DNA of 64,000 nucleotides from Monoplex corrugatus (Eukaryota; Mollusca; Gastropoda; Littorinimorpha; Ranellidae): NCBI GenBank assembly GCA_030674185.1, contig JAPXFY010000015.1, positions 20,188,780 to 20,252,779 of the forward strand, read 5' to 3'. Shown piece by piece: positions 36,458 to 50,884 of this stretch (position 1 is its first letter; each line of letters starts with the position of its first letter). The notes under the pieces were generated by a model. It saw only the letters and a program-made list of their open reading frames with translations, ran no database searches and was not told where the DNA came from. The position numbers and the translations under genes were made by a program.

Positions 36458-39400
36458 CACAGCCCTCACTTCTCTGGCCCGAAGACCTCTGAAGTTTTGC
36501 TACAACTGTTCTATGACCTCAATGTTATAGAACCTTTAGGTGCCTTGATGATTGATAGGACACCGTGGTAGTTAAAACCCTCGCTCTCAAAAGGTGGGAT
36601 TAAGCACGATCGAGCGCGGCTGCCTAATTTACGAGTGTATAGGCTCGTGCTCTGCCTTGAACGCACAAGCCACCCAGTGATACCTGTCCCTCCCTCTTTA
36701 AGGATGAAGGAGTGGGGGGTAGGGGGCGAAATAGGAAGAGGAGACGGGCACCGCAAAACGCCCTCATGGTGTTGGCCTTGAGAGAAATGGGAATTGTATT
36801 CGTTGATCAAGAAAAGGCCTTTGATCGAGTCAACAGAGACAAGCTATGGAAGGTCCTCGAGCAGTACGACGTCAAGGGCCAGCTGCTAGACAACATTCGG
36901 GCCATCTACGCCAACAGCAGGAGTGCAGTCCGCACCGCCAGTGGAACATGTGACTGGTTCCCAGTGACATCGGGAGTAAGGCAGGGCTGTAATCTCTACC
37001 CTCTTCTCTTCGTGATCTATATGGATCAGATTACGAAGGAGGCAAACCCAGACCCTGAGGCACTCAATAAACTCATGTTTGCGGACGACCAGGCAATGGT
37101 GAACAATGACAAGATACAGCTACAGGAGCACACAGACCAGCTCAATGAAAGCTGCGAGACATACGGCATGAAGATCAGCGTCAGCAAGACCGAGGTCATG
37201 ACTGTCAGTAAGAGACCAAACAAACTGGATATCAACATCAACGGAACCCAGTTGAAGCAAGCCAGTGAATTTAAATACCTGGGCAGCATTTTCACTGAAA
37301 ATGGCAAACTAGACAGAGAAATCGAGACCAGATGCCAGAAAGCCAACGCAGTCAGCTACCAACTTGCCCTTCTCCTGAAACACCCCAGCATTCCCACCAG
37401 CACTAAGGCGAAACTCATCAACGCCATTTTTCTACCAACGCTGACATACCAGTGCCAGACATGGTCCCTAACTAAAGTCCTCGAGAGAAAACTGGTCACC
37501 TGTGAAATCAAATGCCTGAGGAAAGCAGTAAACAAGACAAGGCAGGACAAGATCAGAAATGAGGTGATACGAGACATGGTAGGAGCAACACCAATCCTAC
37601 AACACATCGAACATATGAGGATCAAGTGGTTCGGACACCTCACACGTATGCCCCTAAACCACCCAGCTCTTCGGGCATACAACACCAGATACTCTGGCTA
37701 GAGAGCCAGAGGAAGACCAAGACGACGATGGAGAGACTCCGTGGCAGACACCCTCAGAGCTCACGAGATGTCCCTTCTCCAGGCCACCCGCCTTGCTGCT
37801 GACAGACGACTGTATCTCCCCGCGACGCCCACCGGTACAAGCGGAAGGAAAAAGTAAGTAAGAAAAGTAAGGGAAACGATCACTTGGATCATGATCAATT
37901 TTTAACTTTTTACCAAAACCCCACGAAATTGATTAGTATTTCTTTGTTTAGGTATACTGGAAAAGGACGTTTTCTCGCATACATAAAAAACTTATTTTTC
38001 ATTTTTTTACGGTGCATATCTATTGTTGGGCATGTAACATCAAAAGAATGTTTAATCAAAAAAAAAAGAACGCAAAGCCTAAAAATGAAAGAGTAAACTT
38101 AAGTTAAAAAAGAGCACAAAACAGATTAACGAACAAACTAGAGGAAGTGGTCATATGTCAGTTAAATAACGTCAACAACAAAATGGTTGGAAAGTTAGCT
38201 TTCGTGCTCGTTTTGTTGTGGCTTAGCGGACTCACTGTGTCCATCTTATTACCCACAAACACACAAAAAAAACCCACCCCAAAAAACAAAACCAACAACA
38301 ACAACAAAAAAAACAAAACAAAAAAAAACAAAAAAACAAAAAAAACTTGTCACTGAACGAAGGTAATTTCTCTTTCAGGTACGCAGGAGCGCTGACTGGC
38401 ATTGCTCAGACTTTCTCCAACCTCACGCAGATCCTGGCGACCATGGTCATTTCCTACATTGTACAAGACGTACGTTTTGAGTTTTAATCTATTTTTGTTT
38501 TGCTTGCATGCTTGTTTGTTTGGTTGGTTGGTTGGTTTTCCCTAATTTAACCTCATTAAAAAAAAAAAAAAAGAGAGAGAGGGAGAGAGAGAGAGAGAGA
38601 GATTATTTCATACAGACTGGAGAGAGGTGTCTTTCTGTCTTCTTTTTGCCTGTCTGTCTGTCTGCCTGCCTGTCTGTCTGGTCTAGTCTAGTCTGTCTCT
38701 GTAAAAAAAAAAATTATGGACATGATTTTCTGAGCTCTTTTTGTGGTAAATCTTTTCCTTTTTTTCTTCCAAATTTTGGTAAAAATAAGGAAAAACAAAA
38801 CAAAACAAAACAAAACAAAACAAGACGACAATAAAAAACAAAGCAGACTGTTAAGGAATCACGAAAGGACACGTTTGCAGGACAAGGAGAGAAGGTCAAG
38901 GCCACACTGACGAAGTCCTGTGAAAAGCAATGTCGCAGGAACCTCGAACAATATCTTCAGTTCTGTTTTCACAGTTGTAACAGCCTGTTATTGCCCTTGC
39001 TGCACGTCGAGGTTGCTTTCAGCTGGAGTTTATTCAAGACCATGTGTATATTCATGATTACATGATAATTGATATGCAACAAAAATGATCAAAATTCAAA
39101 GAATCGACTTTCTGTATAAACCTAAGAACAAAAGTCGTCGGTTGTAATTCCATCAGCTTTTTTCCCATAAATATTGATTGATAAGCAACGCTTTATTCTC
39201 AGTGGCCAAGAGAATGTCAGTAGAGCACATAGATATTGTGCCTTTGAAAGTTTTCAGCTTCATACAGGAGCTTAAACTTGAGCATACTGACAGATGCACA
39301 TTCAAAGGGAAACGTTAAGCATTACTGCCCCACACAACTTCCTGCATACGTGTCAAAAACGCTCCCTTGGATTTTTTTTTTGGGCTAGTTAATCTATACC

Positions 39401-42400
39401 ATGCTCAAGATAGACTTCTTATGTAAACGTCAAGTAGACAAATTCATTGACGAAGGATGTCTGATGACGTTTTCGCTAAGCAGTGTGTGACAGAAAGAAC
39501 ATATGACATAATCTGATTAATCATCAAATAAAATAATGACATAATGTTCCGTAGACCATATATTGCATACCAATGGTCTGGTAAGAATAATTATTTAGTA
39601 AGAAATGTAACCCAAAGCAGGATGAAATTTACTTTATTCACAGGTCAAATGGCTTTGTGATTAACTCAACGGATTGATGACCGGAAGGTTGTGAGTTCAA
39701 ATCCCGTCAGTTTAGTTCTCCTGCCGGTTTCAACCCAACTTTGAGTGTGTTCAGTGGGCTTAGTTGTGAAGACTGAAAGTGGAACCATACAGTTGAGTGT
39801 CATACTTTTTGGTAGTGCTTCATGAGACTGTTGTTTAAATCCGTGACCAGTACTGCATGTATCCCTTCAGCCTGGTTGACGTCAGTGTATAGTGCGGAAA
39901 GAAGCATAGAGTACAGCCTTGTCACGCAGTTGCCAACCCGACACAATTTGAATTGATCTTTTTTTTTTCTCTGACAAGTATGTAGGCCTACCATGAATAT
40001 AAAACTAAAAGCAACTGAGCTTAGAAGTGACTCCACAATATAGGCCTACAGCAATATTGGGTCAAAACAAATCGATATAATTAGGCTGAAAAGTAAGGCT
40101 AGGATAAGAATCATTTCGAAAGTCCATGAAAGATTGGTAATCAGAATGTAATATCATGTAAGAAATACAATTGTTTAACCCTTTGACTCTCGCACCCTAT
40201 CTACCAACTGCAAAAACTTAAACCCTTTGATTCCCTCACCCTATCCACCAGTTTCCTACAGGAATCTGGTGGATAAGGTGAAGGAGTCAAAGGGTTAAGT
40301 TTTTGCTTTGCTAGCGTGGTTGACAATGCAGGATGCTGATGGACAGGATGTGGGAGTCAAAGGGTTAAAACAGTATACCAGATTTCTATTCTTAGTATGC
40401 ACCTGCCGATGTTGAAACGTTTGCTATCTGCAGTCAGTGGAATTTCTCAAATATTGAAATACTGTCTTTTGATCTCGTGCGCGTGTGTGCGCGCGTGCGT
40501 GCGTGCGTGTGTGATTGCGCGCGCGTGCGCGTGTGTGTGTGCACGCGTGCGTGAGTCGCAAAAATGTGTGGACTTGATGTCTGAACTCTTTATAGAAGAA
40601 TCTTTGCCAGATTTTTGTGAAAGATGTAAACAATTAAGGAAAGGGGAAAGGATTAACTTTGTGAGTGGCTCCTCACTAAATTGTAGTCAATGCTGTGGAC
40701 AATTGAAACTCGCAGAAACATGTTTGGAGGGTAAAGCCCCAGGGGTAAGGTCACACAGATGGCAGAAAAAACTGCTCAAAGTCTGCACACTTTTAAAGAA
40801 TGTATATAGAAAGCACATTCTCAAGATCTGCCAAAACATATAAAATCTGTTGTAACAGTCTACCAGTGTCCTCGATCTACGTCAAGTATCGTTTCAACCC
40901 AAGCTTTTTCACGGTCAGAAGAAAATCCGGATTTCCTACGATAATTTTTGTATAAAAACAGATTGTTAGAATGGTCTGACAATCCTGTATTTTCAATATC
41001 CAAAACAAGTTTGACTGCCCGCACCCAAGCAAACGTCACCCATTCACTGTCGTCCGATCACTACTGTGTTGTGGCTGAACTGTCTGTCACTGTGCCGTCT
41101 GATCCCGTAGAGTACTCTGAGTCGCGCAACGTACGTGCGATCGACAGCGTTTCATTCAGTTCCGACCTTCGCATTCTCGTGACCCCTGACCTTTGCCCCT
41201 CTGTTGACCACTTGAGCTCTGCCCTCGTGTCTGTGTTTGACAAACACGCACCACTACGTCGTCGCAAGATGCGCACCAATCGCCTTGAGCCTTGGTTTGC
41301 CGCGGTTAAAGACGACCTTGAGGCAGCGAAAAAGCACAGACGCTGGGCTGAGCGCAGATGGCTCAAAAACCCTATTACGATCACTAAACATATTTTCAAC
41401 ACAGCAAAAAAGGCAGTTTCAAAAATTATTCTAAAGGCTAAATCTCTCTTCTATCTAAACGAAATCGCCTCCCTACAAGCCAAAGAAAATTGTTCAATGT
41501 CTGTGACAGATTGCTAGGCCACAGCAAAAAATCTCTACTTCCCAACACATACCCTTTAAATGACCTACCTTCAGTGTTTAATAAGTATTTCCTCAACAAA
41601 GTAAAAAACATCAGAAAAGAATTAGATCAGGCCACGTTGTCCCCTTTGGTAAAAAGACCTACCTCCACCACCCCCACTTCAACTTTCTGCATGTTTAACC
41701 CTGTTACTGAGTCTGAACTTAAAACCATCATTCTCAAATCAAAACCCACTTCATGTTCCCTCGATCCCATTCCTACCCCTCTGTTTCTCCAGTTTCTTGA
41801 TGATCTGCTCCCAACTCTCACTGTAATCATCAACTCCTCTCTTTCTTCCAGTATATTTCCCATCAAGTCTTAAAATAGCTGTTGTAAAACCTCTCCTCAA
41901 GAAACAATCCTTGGACCCAAACAACTTGAAAAATTACAGACCGGTTTCTAACCTATCATTCTTTTCCAAAATTCTTGAAAAAGTCGTTCTCCAACAATTA
42001 CTTACATATCTTAATGACTACGACCTCTTCTCTCCTTCTCAGTCTGCTTATCGTCCTCATCACAGTACTGAAACTGCGCTCCTCAAAATTTCTAATGACA
42101 TCCTTTTAGCTCTTGACTCTGGAAACGTCTCTCTACTAACTTTACTGGACCTCTCAGCTGCTTTTGATACAATAGACCATACCATTTTGCTTAACAGACT
42201 CCAATACAGTTACGGCATTTCTCACACCGCTCTTTCCTGGTTCCGTTCATACCTCACAGAAAGAACACAATCAGTCTTTGTCAATAACCTCAACTCTACA
42301 TCTGAAGAACTATTGTAGGGGGTCCCACAGGGATCTGTGTTGGGCCCCGTGCTCTTTGTCCTCTATACACAACCACTTGCCGGCCTGATACAGTCTCACT

Positions 42401-44038
42401 CTCCTGAACATCAATCATTTGCAGATGACACTCAACTTGAACTCTCTACTCCTCCCGAGAACATAAACCCAGCCATTTCCTCTCTCGAACTTTGTATCAC
42501 CGACATACGAATCTGGACGCTCGAAAACAAGCTAAAACTAAATGACGAGAAAACTGAAACTGTCCTCTGTTCTTCCTCTTTTAAGTCTCTGCCGTCTACC
42601 ACTCCTACATCTCTTACCGTTGGATCAACAGATATTCCCTTTTCCTCTACCGCACGAAATCTTGGCTTCCACTTCAGCAAAGACATGAGTATCTCAACAC
42701 ATGTACAGACAGTCTGCCGCAAAGCATACATTGACCTTAGGCGCATTAGTTATATTCGCCACTTACTTTCAGAAGACGCTACCAAAACATTTCTTTCTGC
42801 CTTTGTTCTCTCCAAATTAGACTACTGTAACTCCCTCTTTTCTGGCTGTCCTCAAAATCAATTAGACAAACTTCAAAAAGTACAAAACTCTGCCGCTAAA
42901 CTTGTTTCTCGTTCCCGCAAGCATGATCATGTCACACCTATTCTCAAATCCCTTCACTGGTTGCCTGTTCAAGCTCGCATTGACTATAAGCTTGCCTCAC
43001 TATGCCACTCTTTTTTCTCTGATCTCTCTCCTCGCTACCTGGCTGATCTTCTCTCTGTGTACACTCCTTCTAGAAATCTCCGCTCCATTGCTGATACCAG
43101 ATTGCTCCGTGTTCCACGCGTGCGCACAAAAACATTTGGACATCGCTTTTTCTCCTTCGCAGCCCCCACTATCTGGAACTCTCTTCCCTTTGAAATCCGA
43201 CACCTAAAATCGACTTCTTCTTTCAAAACAGCTCTAAAAACTCACCTCTTTCAAAAATATTATCAGTAAGTTCAACCTCATTTCCCCCCAGCCTAATAGT
43301 AGAAAAGGTGTGTTAGTGTGTGTGTATGTTATAGTAGGTAGGTGGGGGGTGGGGGTGGGTGATTATAGAGCCCAATGTGCCTCACAGTACTTTGGGGTAT
43401 AGCCGTGGGGGTTGTGGGGTGCATTTGGACTTGCGTGAGAATCCGTGTATGATTGTAGCGTATGTAGTATTTTTATGGATTTATTCTATTACTTTGTATT
43501 GTGTATTTAGTGTATGTACGTGAGGTCCGAGAGATTGAAATATTGTGAGTGAATGATTGTAAAGCGTCATAAGCTCCGCCGTAGGCAGAGATGTGCGCTT
43601 ATAAATGGTCTCTTATTATTATTATTATTATTAAACACAAACCAGAAGAACAAGAAAACCAATGTAAGCGCGTATCCAACAAGACAAAACAAAACAAGCG
43701 CAAATTTTCGGCCAACTAGCCTTTGTCAAGCGCGAACGCACGGTCACAGACAGATCACAGACACCAAACAATGGATAATAAAAACGGGACTAAAAACTTC
43801 CCTGCGCCTCGTCCATTTCTCACCCACTGGCTAGCCATACATAAAAGTCAAACAGGAAACATCTTCACAGAATTTTTGTGTTGTTTGCAGTGGTAATTAG
43901 CTTTATCGGAAACTCTCTTCAGAAAGCGTCATGACCTAAAGACAGGTCATTAAACAAAAGAAAATCCTAAGAGCAAAACAAATAAATGAACACATCTTCA
44001 ACTTCAAGAAAAAGGATGTGCTCGCACGTGCGCGCGTA

Positions 44039-44088
<50 letters not shown>

Positions 44089-44147
44089 AAACATATACAC
44101 ACACACACACTACACACACACTACACACACACACTACATACACACAC

Positions 44148-44207
<60 letters not shown>

Positions 44208-44272
44208 ACACACAACACTAAAAACATTATACACACACACACTACACACACACTACATCACACACACACACA

Positions 44273-44309
<37 letters not shown>

Positions 44310-44312
44310 CAC

Positions 44313-44360
<48 letters not shown>

Positions 44361-46273
44361 TAAATCACTAGGATACTGGAACAGAATCGATGATCATTGA
44401 AGTTGTTTTCAACTGGAACAACACTTTGATAATCCGTATGTTTTAAGCACAGGTGTGCCTGCATTTTTCTATAGTATCAAAGTTATTGGCGTTGCCGCCA
44501 CAACCGCCATAGTCTAATATCTGACACGCTTTGGCTGTAGAATTGTAGAAGTACCTGCGTAACAGCCCCAGGCAAAACCCACGGTCTGGCTTTAGCTGGC
44601 ACACGTTTTCTGTAATAAAATGAACCATATGTTGTATGTGTGGGTGGTTTGTAAGCTATTTGTACTCTAGATCTTCAATTAAATAGAAGTTCAGTTGATC
44701 AGTTAACATGTATGTTACTTTGGGTTGGTCATACACAATTTGTAAACCGGATATTCAGTTCATTAATAATTCAGTCCAACAGTTAATTAATCAGTTTGCC
44801 TGTTAGGTTGCTTTCTACAATATGAAATGAGTTCTTTAGTAGGTTAGGTAGTTTGACAGTTGGTGTTAAGAAGTATTAATGGGATTGTTAGCTTTTTCAG
44901 TATAACTAGACAGTCGTTAGTTTCTGTGATAAAAGCTGTAAACATGTAGTTACATCAGTTCCGCTCATACAGAAAACTCTGCAATTTACGGAGACTCCAA
45001 GATAAAACCAAAATGCTCAAAGCCGCCTGCGGGAATTTCTCTTTGAAACTTACTGTATGCTGGTTGTACACTGGCATAAGGACATCTAGCAACCATTGAC
45101 CAAATGATTGTGACGTGCAAACACTTGATCTTACAACTAGGCTTAGTAAGACGAGACTGTGTTCAGTTTTAGCCAACACTTCTCAGGCTTCTGACATGTC
45201 ATCACCTTCGATTGTCATCAATAACCAGAGGATGAAGATTGAGAAACAGATTCTGCTACTTGGACAATACAGTGAGCAATAGTGGATCTCTTGAAGTTTA
45301 AGTGGTGCTGCACATCATCTTTAAGCCTAGGCTCTGCCTTTGGGCAGCTGACCAACAAGGTTGTGACCACACCTGGCATCAGACTCTCCACAAAGTTTGT
45401 TGTATACAAAGCAGTAGTTCCTAGTGCCCTGCTGTGTTGATGCGAGATTTGGACTATTACTAGCGACACATTCATTCAACAGCTGGAATGGTTCCACCAA
45501 AGATATCCCCATAAGATCTGCAACATCACGGGCAAGATCAAGTGCCGACGTTCAAGTTCTGAAAAGTGTGACTTGCCTAGTACAGAATGTCTACTCATCA
45601 AATACCAGTTTCGTCAGGCAGAACAGATTATCATACGGAAGATAACTGCATTCCAAAGATGCAAGACACTACGGTGAGGGAAGACATTTTGAGCGAGACA
45701 AGGATACTCTGAAGGCCAACATCATGAGTTGTGGCATCGACGCCATCAACTGAAAAGGTATTGCCCACAACAGATAAGCTGGTGACACCAGTGTACACAG
45801 GGAACAATTACAATCGTACTGCGCAGAACAGCTGGTATTTAATAGAACAGTGATGGCAGAGGCACGAACCAAGGCCACAATAAGTCATTTCCATGAAATG
45901 CCTGTGGAAAAAAAACTTATGTCGCAAGGATCAGTCTTGATTTGAACTTTATTGTTGTTTAAAACCCAGCCAACTGCGCAGAGGCATATAAGGGCTATAC
46001 TCATCTCAAAAAGTACACAATACTTCATTGAAAAGAAAACGAATACCGCCTAGAAAAGAAAATTAAGTTAGTCAGCTGGTAAGCTTTTCAGTGGTCACTT
46101 GGTAAGCTTGTCAGCTTGTAAGCTGTTCTGTTAGTTTGTAAGCTTGTCAGTTAGTCAGTTATGAAGCTTATCAGTTTGAAAGCTCGTCCGTTAGTTGTAA
46201 ACTTGTGTGTCAGTAAGCTCATTCGTTCATCATCATCATCGTCATCGTTCGTCACAATCATCACATCATCTCA

Positions 46274-46316
<43 letters not shown>

Positions 46317-49300
46317 ATGATGTACCCCGCCATGTGGCGTTGGCGATCATGGCCCTCCATACGAACTTATCCCTTGTCGCTGGAAGTACATCTCCCACCC
46401 TCTCTGTCCTCAGCTCTCTGCAAGTCCGTCTAATATTTTCTCCCTGGGTCTACCTGGTGTCTCTTTCCCTTCAGCTTTCCTGTTGTGACTAGGTGCTCTT
46501 ATTTCTCTTTCCTCATAAACTATCTGTTGTCTTTCCTAATCTTCTTTGATAATGATATTCTTGTGTCTGCCTCCTTCAAGACTGTCTCGTTTGTTTTCTT
46601 TGCTGTCAATGGAACTGTCAACATTTTTCTTAGTAAGCACATTCAGTTGCCTCAATTTTGCTCATCCGTTAGTCAATTGTAAACTTGTCAGTTAGTCAGT
46701 TTGTATGCTGATCGGTTGGTTAGCTGGTAGCTCGTCTGTTAGTCAGTCAGTAAGCTCGTCAGTGATCAGCTCGTCAATAGTTAGTTCGCACGTCAGTCAG
46801 TCGGTCAGGTGCCAAGATGGTCAGTCAGTAAATCAATCAGTCATTTACTTAGTAAATCGTGCCTCATAAGTTAGATAATAAGTTCATCAGTTATTCATTT
46901 AGTCTGTACTTACTATTTTTGGCTACTGCCGTCTGGACATACAAAACTAAAAGCAGAAGAGCAAGACAGCGAAGTGCTTCCATGGTCTTATATGTACGGA
47001 TAACAGATGGTGGTGCGTTGTTCAGTGACAGGCTGCACGGCAACGTTTTACCTTGTCTGGCAATCTGTATGTGATGGAGGTAGAAAGAAACTCTAGGGAG
47101 AGCTAGACAACAGAAAGTCTTCAGAGAAGTAACCCCCTTTAGACAAGTGTTTCGGCCCTGAATTCCTTACACTCTCGGGGGCCGGGCCACATCCAGGTCA
47201 TGACTCCTGGATGCCCTTCTGCTGTTGTCTATTTTTTTTTTTTTTTTTTTCCCACGCCGGGGAGCGAACCTGGCGATTCTGCGCTTCAGAACTGCGGTAC
47301 GCGGTTTTACCAATGTGCTAACGGGCACACATCATCTGTAGGGAATTTAATCCTTATGAAGTTCACTTTTGGTACCACTGAGTGTCTTTTAATTTTATAG
47401 CCAGAATGATGGTAACTATCTGACCTATTAGTCATGTGGACTTGCGCGGTTTTGTTGCTTTGGAATCATGAGCACAACTAAGTGGCTTAAAAGAGATGTT
47501 GGGACAACACTTTCTCTGTCCTTGTTTTGCACCCACCCCGTTTCCTCCCTGAATCTTGTGATTTATGGATGGGCAAAAAAGGTGACTGATCACATCACTG
47601 GATAAAGATGAGTGGGTTTAATAATGATGATGGTACTCACAAAAGTGCTAAATTTTGTTCACGTAACGGCAGATGCGAAACGCAATAATATATGGCTCGA
47701 ATTGGGTTCATTTGTTTGATTGTACAAAGCCCCTGTGTCCTCGTACGTGTGCTAAAGTAACATATTGGTACCGGCGTATTACTCATCATCATCATCAAGT
47801 GCCTTGCTGCATGGCATTGGCGATTATGGACTTCCATCTGTCTCTAAGTCTATCACTTGTTGCTTCAAGTCCGTCTAGTACCTTCTCCCTTGGTCTACCC
47901 GATGCTCTCTTTCCCTCCAGCTTTCCCATTGTGACCAGGTGCTCCAATTCCCCTTTCCTCATAAATGGCCTATAAATGTTGCCTGTCTTTTCCTAATATT
48001 CCTTATGAATGATCTACTTGTGTCTGCCTCCATCAAGACTGTCTCGTTTGTTTTCTTTGCTGTCCATGGAACTCTCAACATTCTTCTTAGAAACCACATC
48101 TCGGCTGCCTCAAATTTGTTCTGGCTTTGTTTGTTGACTGTCCACACCTCGCAGCCGTACAACAGTATTGGTTCTATAGGCATTTGCTGGTAAGAATGCT
48201 TGTCATCTTCTTGAATGCTGTTTTGGCTTGGCCGATTCTGCTGGCTATTTCTGATATGCATCTGCCATCTGGTGAAATGATCGTTCCCAGATATTTAAAC
48301 TTATCAACCTGTCTCAAGGTTTTGCCGTTTGCTGTTATTTTGCATGAGGGGATTTCATGTTTTTTACTGATCACCATGACTTCAGTCTTCCTGCTGTTTA
48401 TTTCCAACCCCTTACCTTACTATAAAGATATTATTGCAATTGCTATTAATCTCCCAGAACTTTTCACCATCTGTCGTTGTATATTTGACCCGTCTCTGAC
48501 AAATTTGTTTCGGCCTGTAAACGATTCTGCCTTACGATTAGACCCAGCAAGACAGAGTGCATGTTTCAATTCACACTAAACAGTAAAACATATGTTGACC
48601 TAAGCAACGAAAAAATATTCTGAAGGCCAACCTTACCAGCTATGTCATCAAGACCGCTAGCTGGGAAGACATTGCCCGTAACACAGCGTGCTTTTCGAGC
48701 GTATATATCAGTGCACGCAGTACACAAATTTGAAAAGCACAAAACGCCTATTAGCCCCCCCCCCCCTCCCTACTGGTTAAAACAAAAAATAAAACAACAC
48801 AAAACAAAAATCACGGAACGGCAGCATGTTCCTCCAGCACAGCACTGGTCTTCTATCCCAGCTGAAGACCTATACATCTGTTGAAGATCAATATGCCCAT
48901 TCATCTGTCGGATTTGCGGGAGAGTCCATCTCAAGTTCATATTCGTATTCGAGTGCCCATAAGGGTTGCAACCTATGGGTTAAATTTTTAACTGATTCTG
49001 ACTCTCTCTGTCTCTGTCTGTCTGTCTGCTTGTTATCTGTCTGTCTTGTTTGTCTGTCTCTCTTTCTCTCTATTTTTCTCTCTTTCATTCAGAGTTTTGT
49101 CGATATATTTCTCATTCGCATCATTCTCTTTTGGCAGTATTTTCCACTGCAGTAGTTTCCTTCATTTTACCTGTTTTCCAGAGATGTGAACTACCACCTT
49201 TTTCAGTGAGATGACCCTATCTATTTATTTGTATGTGTACTTGTTTATATAATTATGTTGCCAATGGAACCTGCGTTTTCATTTTTCAGTAAGATTATCC

Positions 49301-50814
49301 TATCTATTTATTCGTTTTAAACTGATTATGTTGCTAATGAAACCCGCGTTTTCTATGTGTGTGTGTGGTTTTAAAAATTTTTTTTTGTATAGATTGTCCA
49401 GTGCCTCTATCTTTTCTGCCAAATTCTTGATTGCATTTTCTAGTTCCCATGTGTTCAGCATCTCCACAGTGACTTTATGAAGTTTAGATGATAAGAATAT
49501 AAACGCGTAATATAAATGAAACAAATCATTTTTGTTTTCTTGTGAATTAATTTCATTAATGAATTGAAAACAAATGTTTTGTGTTTCTCTGTAGAAATAA
49601 GGGCGCACATATGCGCGTGCACACATACACATTTTGTCTAAAAGCAGTTATGTAAATAAACGTAAAAGTAATAAGGAACAAACATACCCACTCGTTCTCT
49701 TTTTCTCTTTTGATAATATCGATGGCTTTTGGTTTATTAATGAAGGCTACCTATGTATTCATCATCATCATCAGGTGGCCTGCCGCATGGCGTTGGCAAT
49801 CATGGACTTCCATCTGTCTCTATCTCTCGTTGCCCCTAGCATCTCCCCCACCCTCCTCGTCCCCAGCCACTCTGCAAGTCCGTCCAGCATTTTCTCCCTG
49901 GGTCTACCCGGTGCTCTCTTTCCCTCCAGCTTTCCCGTTGTGACCAGGTGCTCCAAATCCCCCTTCCTCATAAAATGGCCTATAAATGTTGCCTGTCTTT
50001 TCCTAATCTTCCTTATGAGTGATCTACTTGTGTCTGCCTCCATCAAGACTGTCTCGTTTGTTTTCTTGCTGTCTGTGGAACTCTCAACATTCTTCTTAGA
50101 AACCACATCTCGGTTGCCTCAAATTTGTTCTGACTTTGTTTGTTGACTGTCCACACCTCGCATCCGTACAACAGTATTGGTTCTATATAACATTCAAGAA
50201 CTCTCTTTCTGATGTTAATTGACAGGCATTTGTTGGTAAGAATGCTTGTCATCTTCTTGAATGCTGTTTTGGCTTGGCCGATTCTGCCGGCTATTTCTGA
50301 TGTGCATCTTGCCGTCTGATGAAATGATCGTTCCCAGGTATTTGAATTTATCAACCTGTGTCAAGGTTGTGCCATTTGCTGTTATTTTGCATGAGGGGAT
50401 TTCATGTTTTTTAACTGATCACCATGACTTCAGTCTTCCTGCTGTTTAGTTCCAAGCCCCTTACCTTTGCTTTCTATTTCTAGTATATTCACAAGGTTTT
50501 GTAGGTCTCTTTCACTTTCTGCAATTAGCACGGTGTCATCTGCGTATCGAATGTTGTTTATCATTTTCCCTCCAACCTTTAATCCAGGGTCTTCTTCTAG
50601 GTTTCTCATGATGTTATCGCTGTAAAGTGAAAACAGATCTGTATGACAAAACACAACCCTGTCTGACTCTTGCTTGAAATCGAAAGATGGTACGCTTATC
50701 ATGGAAAAAGACCTATGTATTATCTTTAACAATTGCATCGAAATCAGTAATATCTGCTAAAGCCACGAGTAACTCTTATAATCACACACACGCACACGCG
50801 CGTGCGCGCGCGCG

Positions 50815-50884
<70 letters not shown>

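Noticed and set aside
36712..37701. Host gene for a reverse-transcriptase-like protein
   Set aside because: RT motifs, the GRPRRRW tail and TAAG repeats show a LINE.
44018..44221. Coding exon next to the Kunitz domain
   Set aside because: Only (CA)n translation.
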